NCBI RefSeq assembly: GCF_001718415.1 | Contig: NZ_CP013378.1 | Span: 1 to 64,000 of the forward strand | DNA: 64,000 nucleotides | DNA from: Burkholderia pseudomultivorans | GTDB lineage: Bacteria; Pseudomonadota; Gammaproteobacteria; Burkholderiales; Burkholderiaceae | Direction of reading: 5' to 3' | Shown: positions 19,851 to 31,378 of the stretch, piece after piece | Position numbering within the stretch: the first letter of the stretch is position 1 | Layout of the letters: each line of letters opens with the position of its first letter | Program-made: the position numbers and the translations under genes | The notes under the pieces: generated by a model | Databases searched by the model: none | Seen by the model: only the letters and a program-made list of their open reading frames with translations | What the model was told of the DNA's origin: nothing

Positions 19851-21007
19851 TGGGTCGTTTCTACGAGTTCTTCGCCGGCGGGGGAATGGCCCGCGCCGGC
19901 CTTGGCGAGGGTTGGCAGTGCCTCTTCGCTAACGACTTTGATCACAAGAAAGGCATCACGTATCGCCAAAACTGGGGCGAGGGCGAACTGCTGACCGGCG
20001 ACGTACGCCACGTAAAACCGGAAAACCTCCCCGGCCGCGCGAACCTCATCTGGGGTTCGTTTCCGTGCCAAGACCTGTCGCTGGCCGGCGCGGGCGCGGG
20101 CCTGAAAGGAGATCGCTCGGGTACGTTCTGGCCGTTCTTCGATGTCGTGAAAGGCTTAATCGCGGACAATCGCGCGCCCGACATCATCGCGCTGGAAAAC
20201 GTTGTAGGTACGCTGCATTCGCACGAGGGCAAGGACTTCGCGGCGATCTGTACGGCGCTCGACCGCGCCGGCTACCGGTTCGGCGCGATGGTGATCGACG
20301 CCGCACTGTTCGTGCCACAGTCGCGCCCTCGCCTGTTCGTCATTGGCATCCGCAAGGACCTGCCAATTCCTGACAGGCTCGTCCAGCCAGATGCCTCGCC
20401 GCTATATCACCCGAAAGCATTGCTAACGGCGCTGGACAAACTAACGGCTAAGGCGCGACAGAACTGGATTTGGTGGCACCTGCCCGCACCCGAGAGCCGT
20501 GAAACCGTGTTTGCAGACCTGATCGAGGAGAACCCAACCGGCGTCACGTGGCACACCACGGCGGAAACGCAAAGGCTGCTGGCGATGATGAGCGATGTCA
20601 ACCTGGCCAAGGTCGAGAAAGCAAAGAAGGCGTCGAAGTCCACCGGCCGGCGCATGGTCGGCGCGATCTATCGGCGCACCCGGCGCGACGAGGAAGGCAA
20701 CAAGGTGCAGCGCGCCGAAGTCCGTTTCGACGACGTGGCCGGTTGCCTGCGTACGCCCTCCGGCGGCTCAAGCCGGCAATTGATTATGGTAATTGACGGC
20801 AATAAGGTGCGCACGCGGCTGATTTCCAGCCGAGAAACGGCGCGGCTGATGGGGCTGCGCGACGAATACGTGCTGCCCGAGAACTACAATGAGGCGTACC
20901 ACTTGACCGGCGACGGTGTGGCGGTTCCTGTCGTTCGACACATCGCGAAGAATATCTTCGAGCCGATCTTGGCCATTCAACCGCCGCTGGCAAAGGCTGC
21001 AGCATGA
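19850..21007 (+). CDS. DNA (cytosine-5-)-methyltransferase
   Basis: 385-residue C5 cytosine methyltransferase. Motif I is FYEFFAGGGMARAGL at the N-terminus, motif IV is GSFPCQDLSLAG with the catalytic Cys at 73, motif VI is ENV at 116-118, and motif VIII is QSRPRLFVIG. The C-terminal motifs IX-X are present (VAGCLRTPSGGSSRQ; YHLTGDGVAVPVVRHIAKNI). It is coupled to the RHH gene upstream (TAATG) and to the nuclease gene downstream (ATGA). It may be the modification enzyme of a type II restriction system formed with the next gene, the DruM methylase of type II Druantia, or both; the sequence alone does not decide. The longer frame from 19460 has no supported start. Confidence 0.93.
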   Translation: MGRFYEFFAGGGMARAGLGEGWQCLFANDFDHKKGITYRQNWGEGELLTGDVRHVKPENLPGRANLIWGSFPCQDLSLAGAGAGLKGDRSGTFWPFFDVVKGLIADNRAPDIIALENVVGTLHSHEGKDFAAICTALDRAGYRFGAMVIDAALFVPQSRPRLFVIGIRKDLPIPDRLVQPDASPLYHPKALLTALDKLTAKARQNWIWWHLPAPESRETVFADLIEENPTGVTWHTTAETQRLLAMMSDVNLAKVEKAKKASKSTGRRMVGAIYRRTRRDEEGNKVQRAEVRFDDVAGCLRTPSGGSSRQLIMVIDGNKVRTRLISSRETARLMGLRDEYVLPENYNEAYHLTGDGVAVPVVRHIAKNIFEPILAIQPPLAKAAA

Positions 21008-21861
21008 GCATCGTTCCATGCGAGCAAAACGGTAAGCTACGCACCTTGATCGAAAAGTACGCCGAAGACCTGAAGACCGAGGCCCATAAGATTGGCAATC
21101 ACGGTCTTTCAGAGGTCGAGTTCTACAATAGCGGCGTATTTCGTGGGGCGATTGAGCGGGTCCGTGGTCAGTTCTCCGCGTCGATGCGCGAAAAGCGCGA
21201 GTTCGTGCAGCACATTCTGAATCACATGCAGGACAACGGATTCGTCACCGATTGGGAGTCGGCGGGCGAGGCCAACCGACACGATTACATTGTGCGCTTG
21301 CCGACCGGTCGAACGGCCGCGATCGAGTTGAAGGGCTGCCTGGACGGCAACAACACGAACATTTTCGAACGGCCGCCTCAGGCGGAAGAGTTCGTAATTT
21401 GGAGCGTGTGCACGAACCCGGGCGCAGACCCTCGGCACAACGCTTGGTCGGGCATCCACACACGGTTGAGCGCGGAAATCATCCACCGCGAACAACGCGT
21501 TGACGGCGTGATCCTTTGGGACATGGTGTGCGGGACGGTCGGCCGTCCCTGCCCGAAGGTCGAAGGCGATCCGACTCGCTTGACCGCCGCAGGTCCGTTC
21601 GCGGTACCACCGCCCTGCATCTACGTACTGCCCTCGACGATACCGAGTCCGCGTAACAACCCGCATCCGAAGGCGCAGCGCTTGCAGGACGTTCAACTCT
21701 TAAAAGCGTTCCACGAGTGCTTCAAAGCGAACGACAACGAGGTGAACTACGTCGATTTTGAGGTCGGCTATCAAGGTACCGACACCGTTCGCAAAACGCG
21801 GGTAATGCGCAATGGAGAAATCCAGCGTGAGTCGGAAGCGACCGCGATCCGCCGGGGCTGA
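21004..21861 (+). CDS. Putative type II restriction endonuclease, PD-(D/E)XK fold
   Basis: A 285-residue protein. The stretch HDYIVRLPTGRTAAIELKG supplies the D (94), E (108) and K (110) of a PD-(D/E)XK active site, with spacing D-x13-E-x-K typical of restriction enzymes. I do not recognise the specificity. The gene overlaps the methyltransferase stop by 4 bp and the vsr gene by 50 bp, forming a tight M-R-V cassette. In known systems a Vsr gene beside a C5 methylase repairs T:G mismatches arising from methylcytosine deamination, so the target probably contains a methylated cytosine. Nuclease function is inferred from the motif and the context. Confidence 0.8.
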   Translation: MSIVPCEQNGKLRTLIEKYAEDLKTEAHKIGNHGLSEVEFYNSGVFRGAIERVRGQFSASMREKREFVQHILNHMQDNGFVTDWESAGEANRHDYIVRLPTGRTAAIELKGCLDGNNTNIFERPPQAEEFVIWSVCTNPGADPRHNAWSGIHTRLSAEIIHREQRVDGVILWDMVCGTVGRPCPKVEGDPTRLTAAGPFAVPPPCIYVLPSTIPSPRNNPHPKAQRLQDVQLLKAFHECFKANDNEVNYVDFEVGYQGTDTVRKTRVMRNGEIQRESEATAIRRG

Positions 21862-22267
21862 CGAAACGCCCGCAGTCTTACGGTCCCGCACCATGCGTGC
21901 CGTGAAATCGAAGGACACCGGCGCCGAGATGATCGTGCGCCGGTTCCTCCACGCCGCCGGTCTGCGGTACCGCCTCCACGACCGACGCTTGCCGGGGAAG
22001 CCTGACCTGGTGTTCCCGCGCCGCCGTATCGCTCTGTTTGTTCACGGATGTTTCTGGCATCAGCACCCGAACTGCCCGGCGGCCGCCCGCCCGAAATCGA
22101 ATTCCGACTATTGGACCCGAAAACTGGACGGCAATGTTGTACGCGACGCTCGTCACCTCGACGCGCTAAAAGCGGCAGGCTGGACTGTTTTGATCATCTG
22201 GGAATGCGAAACCCGCGACCAGAAGGCACTTAACGCAGTGCTGAAGCGGATAGCCCCATCAGTCTGA
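21812..22267 (+). CDS. vsr: Very short patch repair endonuclease Vsr
   Basis: A 151-residue Vsr protein that nicks next to T in T:G mismatches produced by deamination of 5-methylcytosine. Seen here are the N-terminal RSRTMRAVKSKDTGAEMIVR, the catalytic Asp in LPGKPDLVFP (D65), and the signature FVHGCFWHQHPNCP with the metal/His residues. The ATG at 21812 lies inside the nuclease gene (50-bp overlap); a later in-frame start at codon 28 (TMRAVKSKD) would shorten the tail before the conserved core. It closes the RHH-M-R-V operon and protects the genome from the mutagenic effect of the methylase. Confidence 0.95.
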   Translation: MEKSSVSRKRPRSAGADETPAVLRSRTMRAVKSKDTGAEMIVRRFLHAAGLRYRLHDRRLPGKPDLVFPRRRIALFVHGCFWHQHPNCPAAARPKSNSDYWTRKLDGNVVRDARHLDALKAAGWTVLIIWECETRDQKALNAVLKRIAPSV

Positions 22268-22341
22268 TGCTAATTGTCCGCTCGGCCGTCTCATTGACCG
22301 ACGCCACTCCGCCGTCACCGGAACCTCTGTGTGGCCGCAAC

Positions 22342-23049
22342 TCATTTCCGGTTGCCGGATCCCGCGATCCTTAGCCTGTCTCGATATCGGCTGTCCCGCA
22401 TTCGGATCGAATCGAACCATTCCTCCCGCTCTTCACCGTTTAAGTATGCAGCGGTCGACGTCCGACAACGGTCGATAAAAGCATCTTGCTCGATCGAGCT
22501 GAGACTCTCCCAATACCGATCCCACACATTCACATACCAATACTGCGCATCGCCCTGCAGATTGAATGTCAATGGCCCGAGCTCGTACCAAGCAATCCAC
22601 GGCGGTGGCGGATTGAATACGAACGCGGACACCGAGCGAACAAGCTCGACATCGTTCGTCAGCAAACTGACTTGCTTGCCAGAATGGCGGTCGACAGCGG
22701 AAAAGAAGGTGTGAAGCAATCCGTCTCGTACGAACTGGCGGGGGCCTACTCGTTCCCTGCCCTTGATCACGAGATTGACGTAGATGGGAAACTGCTCGAC
22801 CTCGACATCCTGCGTCACGTAGAAGGCGCTCACCCCAAGTTCTCCAATCCATGCCGCGCCGGGATAGTCGGGAAACGACTCCGATCGAAGTGCCTCCGGC
22901 GTCTCCGCGAACACCGCGCGCACATACGCCAGATCCGTCTCAAAAATCCGCTCGATTGCCTGCTGTCGATGCTTGGACAGATCGTGCGATGCACGCCGGA
23001 GTCGGCGCGCATCCACGAAAACGTCAAACAGCCTCTTCAAGGTCGACAT
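22342..23049 (-). CDS. Hypothetical protein, accessory island
   Basis: Not recognised. 235 residues, starting MSTLKRLFDVFVDARRLRRA, preceded by GAGGAG about 6 bp before the ATG. It is soluble in appearance, rich in Trp/Tyr, with the proline run FNPPPPWIAWYELGPL and a C-terminal helix containing EEREEWFDSIRMRDSRYRDR. No signal peptide or catalytic motif is evident. It is convergent with the vsr operon and transcribed away from the SymE-like gene. It may be a contact-system immunity or other cargo protein of the island, but nothing in the sequence shows this. Confidence 0.75.
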   Translation of the reverse strand: MSTLKRLFDVFVDARRLRRASHDLSKHRQQAIERIFETDLAYVRAVFAETPEALRSESFPDYPGAAWIGELGVSAFYVTQDVEVEQFPIYVNLVIKGRERVGPRQFVRDGLLHTFFSAVDRHSGKQVSLLTNDVELVRSVSAFVFNPPPPWIAWYELGPLTFNLQGDAQYWYVNVWDRYWESLSSIEQDAFIDRCRTSTAAYLNGEEREEWFDSIRMRDSRYRDRLRIAGSGNRK

Positions 23050-23312
23050 ATCAACTCCTCAACCGACGATCTCCTCAGCGGCATGCAAAGTCATATCCTC
23101 TACTTCATCGCCGAACCATTGGACATGTACGAAAATCTCTCCACGTCTGATGCATTTCTTCTCTACGTATCTACCGTCTGGCTATTCGACAAGTAAATCG
23201 ATTTATGAGATGCGCCACGAACTAAACTATCCGAAGCATCCCGATAGAGGAGATAGCTGCGCGAGAAATCGTGAATTCGATGGAAGGCTGAAGAGATCAG
23301 AGCAGTAAAAGC

Positions 23313-23346
23313 GCGGGCCGCATGGGCTGCCACCCATACGACCCGC
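23313..23346 (+). promoter_or_regulatory. Hairpin in the leader of the SymE-like gene
   Basis: GCGGG (23313-23317) pairs with CCCGC (23342-23346) and ATGGG (23322-23326) with CCCAT (23333-23337) around CTGCCA, forming an imperfect stem just upstream of the Shine-Dalgarno AGGAG (23368-23372). It could control translation of the toxin-like gene or belong to a counter-transcribed RNA. This is a structural observation only. Confidence 0.45.
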
Positions 23347-23378
23347 TGACCACCACCAACTCACTACAGGAGTCGGAA

Positions 23379-23675
23379 ATGGCTAACGCCAATAGTAAAT
23401 CACGTCCCAAGAAGCGCAAACCGGTCGACATGACCGAGACGTTTGCGGAGGTCCTGCGCAGCGAGCCGGACCTTCCTCAGCCGGGCTGGCCGTACCTGCC
23501 GTGGATGCGCATCATCGATCTGCACTGCAAGATATTTGGATTCGAACCGGGCGAGCGGGTCTACCTCGACATCAACCATGTCACGCGGAAAATCACGATT
23601 TCGCCTGACTACAGCCAGCTAGCGCTGCGAGAGCAGCCGTACTATGACGAGGATCGACCAGATCCGTTTGCATAA
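23379..23675 (+). CDS. SymE-like type I toxin family protein
   Basis: A 98-residue protein. Residues about 45-80 (LPWMRIIDLHCKIFGFEPGE then RVYLDINHVTRKITISPD) match the AbrB-like swapped-hairpin core of SymE. There the short helix after W-(L/M)-x-x-x-G-F is followed by G-(Q/E)-R-V-x-(V/L). SymE of E. coli is an SOS-induced RNA-associated toxin controlled by the antisense RNA SymR. Paralogues are common in Burkholderia and often sit next to accessory genes. Start chosen at 23379 because AGGAG lies 6 bp upstream. A perfect terminator stem begins at the stop codon. Toxicity and antisense control here are inference. Confidence 0.7.
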   Translation: MANANSKSRPKKRKPVDMTETFAEVLRSEPDLPQPGWPYLPWMRIIDLHCKIFGFEPGERVYLDINHVTRKITISPDYSQLALREQPYYDEDRPDPFA

Positions 23676-23710
23676 CCAACAAGGGCCGCTTCATGCGGCC
23701 CTTGTTGGTT
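23674..23710 (+). terminator. Terminator after the SymE-like gene
   Basis: A perfect 16-bp inverted repeat (23674-23689 and 23695-23710) with loop TTCAT, containing AAGGGCCGC/GCGGCCCTT and overlapping the stop codon. The T-tail is short (TT), so it could work as a bidirectional element. From 23711 to 23850 no gene or signal is seen. Confidence 0.75.
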
Positions 23711-23850
23711 GTAGAGGTTCGGGGGATCTCAGTGTGCCCTTCGTGGCTTCGGATAGCGCTCTGGCTATTTATCAACCACCGTCAACGACTGTCACGGCGC
23801 GCAACTTTCCGTCATCGTGTGTTGCGCCCTTTTCCGCCCCACAAATGCAA

Positions 23851-23878
23851 AAACCCCCGCCTGTTCGGGCGGGGGTTT
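23851..23878 (-). terminator. Terminator of the rRNA operon
   Basis: An 11-bp stem AAACCCCCGCC/GGCGGGGGTTT (23851-23861, 23868-23878). Read on the minus strand it is followed by a T-run, 12 bp beyond the 5S gene. It is a typical strong intrinsic terminator for rRNA transcription coming from the right. Confidence 0.9.
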
Positions 23879-23889
23879 CTGGCTTAGGG

Positions 23890-24002
23890 AGCCTGACGAT
23901 TACCTACTTTCACACGGGAATCCGCACTATCATCGGCGTGGAGTCGTTTCACGGTCCTGTTCGGGATGGGAAGGGGTGGGACCGACTCGCTATGGTCATC
24001 AG
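23890..24002 (-). rRNA. rrf: 5S ribosomal RNA
   Basis: About 113 nt on the minus strand. Conserved 5S elements are present, including CCCATCCCGAACAGGACCGT and the 3' part ending near ATCGTCAGGC. Ends are estimated to within a few bases. It is the last gene of the rRNA operon, about 115 nt after 23S. Confidence 0.93.
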
Positions 24003-24117
24003 GCAAAGAGGGTTGTTGCGTTGCTTCGCAGCGCAACCAATCTTGGAAGAAGCAGTAATCTTGGGTTGTGCGTATCGCACACGAGAATCAACAAGTGCTG
24101 CAAGGCAGACTTGTTAT

Positions 24118-26998
<2,881 letters not shown>

Positions 26999-27181
26999 CT
27001 ATAACGAGTCTGTCTCATCGACAGTCGCTACAGGTTGAGTTCTCGCGTTGTGCCGTATTCCAATTAGAGTCGAACATGAAGTTCGAATCATCTTGAGATA
27101 CATCGATACAATCACAACCCGGATAGTTTCCACGTCCATCTCAAAGACGCTTCCGCTATCCAAATTACTTACTTCTTCCAG

Positions 27182-27196
27182 ATTGTTAAAGAACGA
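27182..27196 (-). promoter_or_regulatory. boxA antitermination site in the 16S-23S spacer
   Basis: On the minus strand the sequence GTTCTTTAACAATCTGGAAG is the familiar spacer boxA region where NusB/NusE-dependent antitermination complexes bind. It lies between tRNA-Ala and 23S, about 185 bp before the 23S 5' end. Confidence 0.75.
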
Positions 27197-27290
27197 CAGC
27201 CGATACAGTTGTCTGCATCACTCTGACTGGCTCAATCGCCAATGACAAAGACTCGAACCACGCTTCGTTCGAACGCTTGTCATTGAAGAT

Positions 27291-27366
27291 TGGTGGAGGC
27301 AGACGGGATCGAACCGACGACCCCCTGCTTGCAAAGCAGGTGCTCTCCCAGCTGAGCTATGCCCCC
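27291..27366 (-). tRNA. tRNA-Ala (anticodon TGC)
   Basis: 76 nt including encoded CCA. It starts GGGGGCATAGCTCAGCTGG; the anticodon stem-loop CCTGC-TTTGCAA-GCAGG gives TGC, and the T-loop GGTTCGATCC is present. It sits in the 16S-23S spacer, the usual place in proteobacteria. Confidence 0.97.
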
Positions 27367-27400
27367 ATACAGAGACACCTCAGGTTTCCACGTCAGACAA

Positions 27401-27477
27401 TGGTGGGTCTGGTTGGATTCGAACCAACGACCCCCGCCTTATCAAGACGGTGCTCTAACCGACTGAGCTACAGACCC
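27401..27477 (-). tRNA. tRNA-Ile (anticodon GAT)
   Basis: 77 nt including CCA. It starts GGGTCTGTAGCTCAGTCGG, the anticodon loop TTGATAA gives GAT, and the T-loop GGTTCGAATCC is present. It is the first tRNA in the 16S-23S spacer, 34 nt before tRNA-Ala. Confidence 0.97.
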
Positions 27478-27538
27478 CTGAGTCTGTCTTGATTTACAGC
27501 CGATAAGCGTGAGCGCTCAACCTGGCGAGCTAGCTCTG

Positions 27539-29074
<1,536 letters not shown>

Positions 29075-29240
29075 ACCTGTTACTGTTTTCGGTTCTTTCG
29101 AACCGGTCGCTCACTCAAAGCTGACAGGTTATGAATCACTTCATAAACCTGACTTACTTTAGTGTGAGACTCTTGATACTTTTGCTATCCCGATCCGAGG
29201 ATCGGGTCTCGCTCACATCAAGCGCCCACACTTATCGGCT

Positions 29241-29258
29241 GTTAGTTTTTAAAGAGCA
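29241..29258 (-). promoter_or_regulatory. Leader boxA of the rRNA operon
   Basis: The minus strand reads TGCTCTTTAAAAACTAAC, matching the boxA antitermination consensus TGCTCTTTAA. It is in the transcribed leader about 170 bp before 16S. Confidence 0.85.
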
Positions 29259-29476
29259 TTCTGCGAGAGGCATCGGGCCTTCCAGCAGCGCTGCGTTTTC
29301 AGCAGCAGAGAAGCGAGATTATGAACCGTGTTTCGCAGCGCGTCAACAACTTTTTGCTACATCGTTGCGACTGCGGGGTTCTTCTTCCTTCGTCGCCAGG
29401 GCGCTCCACACTGCAGCACACCGCCGACTCCGCTTCCCCTTCCGCGCCGCGTTGCCGTCAGCGCGAAAGAGGCGTG

Positions 29477-29505
29477 ATTCTAGGCACCCCACTCCAATCG
29501 CGCAA
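29477..29505 (-). promoter_or_regulatory. rRNA operon promoter
   Basis: On the minus strand TTGCGC (29505-29500) and TAGAAT (29482-29477) are separated by exactly 17 bp. A T-rich stretch (ATATATTTTTTCC) just upstream could act as an UP element. A GC-rich stretch follows the -10, as in stringently controlled stable-RNA promoters. The transcript would have a leader of about 400 nt before 16S. Confidence 0.75.
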
Positions 29506-29520
29506 GGGGTTTCGGAAAAA

Positions 29521-29560
29521 ATATATGGCCCCGCACGCTGCCGCGTGCGGGGCCATATAT
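29521..29560 (-). terminator. Terminator after cytochrome b561 gene
   Basis: A perfect 18-bp inverted repeat with arms ATATATGGCCCCGCACGC (29521-29538) and its complement (29543-29560), loop TGCC, followed on the minus strand by TTTTTT. It ends the catalase-cytochrome operon. The T-run doubles as the AT-rich region upstream of the rRNA promoter. Confidence 0.88.
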
Positions 29561-29596
29561 ATATAAAGAGAGAAACCGGCGCACCCGGCAGCACCT

Positions 29597-30130
29597 TCAC
29601 CTCCCCACCATCGACCTGACCACCCCATCCCGCCGAATCAACCCGTGATAAAGCGCAGCCGCAAAGTGCGCAAGAAACGTCGCGAAGAACAGATAAGCCA
29701 GCACCCGATGCGCGATCCTGAGCCACGCGAACGCGACCGGATCCGCCGAAACGATCGCCGGCAGCTGCACTCCGCCGCCGAGCGTCACCGGATACCCGCC
29801 CGCCGACAGCATCGCCCACCCGATCAACGGCATCGCAACCATCAGCACATACAGCACCAGATGCGACCCATGCGCAGCGACCTTCTGCCATCCCGGCAGG
29901 TCCGCAGGCAATGCCGGCGTTTTCGAGCCGAGCCGCACCACGATCCGCACGCACACCAGCACCAGCACGGCCACTCCCAGCGGCTTGTGAATCCCCACAA
30001 GAAACGTATGCCGCTCCGACACCGACGCCACCATCCCCACCCCGACAAACAGCATCGTCAGGATCATCGCCGCCATCACCCAGTGCAGCACCCTCGCCGG
30101 CAGGCCAAACGTCGTCACCGTCTTCATCAC
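29597..30130 (-). CDS. Cytochrome b561 family protein
   Basis: A 177-residue membrane cytochrome with four predicted transmembrane helices. Probable heme-ligand His residues are seen in ARVLHWVMA, GIHKPLGV, AAHGSHLVLY and RIAHRVLAYL, the usual pattern of the CybB family, which shuttles electrons from quinol. It overlaps the upstream catalase-like gene by 4 bp, so the two are one operon expressed from the ECF promoter at 31262-31290. Together they probably form a membrane-linked peroxide-reducing unit; this is inferred from the pairing. Downstream is a strong terminator. Confidence 0.93.
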   Translation of the reverse strand: MMKTVTTFGLPARVLHWVMAAMILTMLFVGVGMVASVSERHTFLVGIHKPLGVAVLVLVCVRIVVRLGSKTPALPADLPGWQKVAAHGSHLVLYVLMVAMPLIGWAMLSAGGYPVTLGGGVQLPAIVSADPVAFAWLRIAHRVLAYLFFATFLAHFAAALYHGLIRRDGVVRSMVGR

Positions 30131-31221
30131 CGCCCCTCCTCGCTCACGCTGGCCGCCTTCGCCACGCCAGCCTCTTCACTCGTGCGTCGCAGATACGAAT
30201 CCGCATAAGCAGCCGACCTGGCCGCCAGCAACGGATCGCCCGACACCTGAATCCCCTGCGGCAACACCGTCGGGTCGTAATTGACATCCCGGCACGGCCC
30301 GCTGTCCTGCGGCGCCACCCGGTCGAGCACGAGCGTCCCCGCATCTATCGTCGTGCGCTGCGCGGGCCATACCTTCGTTGCGTCGTCCACCGGGTCGCCG
30401 GGCTCCGCCAGGGTGACCAGCAGCTTCCATTTCTGCGCACCGTCCGCGATGCGCCGCGTCAGATCCGCCTGCAGCACGTTCGGATCCGCGGCCGTCGCGA
30501 CGTCGCCGGCGCCGGCCGTCTGCTCCGGCACGACGCGCCACCTCACCGCGTGCCGCTTGCCCGACGCGTCGACGAAGTAGAACGCGTTCAACCCGTAATA
30601 ACTCTCGGTCACGTAACTCGCGCTCGGCTTCGCCGCTTTTATCCACTGCAGAAACGCCGCCGCCTCCGGATGCGCGCCAAAGAACGCCTTCACCTTCACC
30701 GGATCGGGCTTCCCCGTCCTGGGATCGGGCCGCGTCGCCACCGTCTGCTGATAAAACGCCTGCGGCGTCGCCACCGGAAACACCGGCATCGCATTCATCC
30801 CGGTCCGCCACTGTTCGCCGTCGGGGGCGGTCAGCTTCAGCGCGAGGCTGCGGATCGGCACGCTGCTGTCGGGCGCATACGGATTCCCGCCCGGCAACGC
30901 GAACCGCCCGACCACCGGCGTGCGCCCCGCCTTGAAGAACGGCGCGACCGAATACGCGCTCGCGGCCCCGTTGCCTTCGAAATACCCGGTCACGCACACG
31001 CCTTTCGCATGATTGCGCCGAAACCCGGGATGCAGCCCGGCGTTGGTCTGCAACGCATCGACGAGCCGGTGCGGCGTCAGACGCGTCGGCGCAAGCCAGC
31101 CGCCGACATAGCCGAACGCCGCCGCCATGCCCGCCATCGCGCCGCCGATCACGGCCCAGCGCCACCACTCGCGCGCCGGCGTCTGCCGCGGCGAGGGCGA
31201 AGAAGAGGAAGATCGCTTCAT
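30127..31221 (-). CDS. Catalase-like peroxidase (SrpA family), membrane anchored
   Basis: A 364-residue heme protein of the small catalase-related family. An N-terminal hydrophobic segment (WAVIGGAMAGMAAAFGYVGG) anchors or exports it. Catalase-fold features include the distal His in FRRNHAKGVCVTGYFEGNG, FALPGGNPY, and the proximal Tyr in the heme-binding ARSAAYADSYLRR. Start chosen at ATG 31221 with GGGAG 9-10 bp upstream; a GTG three codons earlier is possible. It lacks the length of a full catalase, so peroxidase rather than catalase activity is expected. It is the first gene of the operon with cytochrome b561, divergent from an ECF sigma gene that shares its promoter motif. Confidence 0.92.
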   Translation of the reverse strand: MKRSSSSSPSPRQTPAREWWRWAVIGGAMAGMAAAFGYVGGWLAPTRLTPHRLVDALQTNAGLHPGFRRNHAKGVCVTGYFEGNGAASAYSVAPFFKAGRTPVVGRFALPGGNPYAPDSSVPIRSLALKLTAPDGEQWRTGMNAMPVFPVATPQAFYQQTVATRPDPRTGKPDPVKVKAFFGAHPEAAAFLQWIKAAKPSASYVTESYYGLNAFYFVDASGKRHAVRWRVVPEQTAGAGDVATAADPNVLQADLTRRIADGAQKWKLLVTLAEPGDPVDDATKVWPAQRTTIDAGTLVLDRVAPQDSGPCRDVNYDPTVLPQGIQVSGDPLLAARSAAYADSYLRRTSEEAGVAKAASVSEEGR

Positions 31222-31261
31222 GAAATGCACTCCCGATCGTCAGATCAATGTCGAACGCGCG

Positions 31262-31290
31262 TAGGACGCCGCGCCGGCCGCTTTATTCCA
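31262..31290 (-). promoter_or_regulatory. ECF-type promoter of the catalase operon
   Basis: On the minus strand TGGAATAA (31290-31283) and CGTCCTA (31268-31262) are 14 bp apart. They are identical in sequence and spacing to the divergent promoter at 31314-31342. The GGAATAA / CGTC pattern is typical of ECF sigma targets. Confidence 0.82.
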
Positions 31291-31313
31291 CGAAAAAATT
31301 TTTCGTATGCTGA

Positions 31314-31342
31314 TGGAATAAGCGGCGCCGACCGGCGTCCTA
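31314..31342 (+). promoter_or_regulatory. ECF-type promoter of the sigma/anti-sigma operon
   Basis: TGGAATAA (31314-31321) and CGTCCTA (31336-31342), 14 bp apart, 37 bp before the sigma ATG. Being the same as the catalase promoter, it indicates autoregulation. Between the two promoters lies the palindrome CGAAAAAATTTTTCG (31291-31305, central T unpaired). Confidence 0.82.
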
Positions 31343-31378
31343 CGCGGCATCTCGACCTTTTCGGTAACCGGCCCGGCC

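Noticed and set aside
22486..23196. A 236-codon plus-strand frame opposite the 235-residue gene
   Set aside because: No ribosome binding site and unnatural composition; the minus-strand frame has GAGGAG and better protein character.
5851..23261. GATAGCTGCG repeated at 5851-5860 and 23252-23261 as possible attachment sites of the island
   Set aside because: Ten bases over 17 kb is too short to exclude chance, and neither copy lies in a tRNA or beside an integrase.
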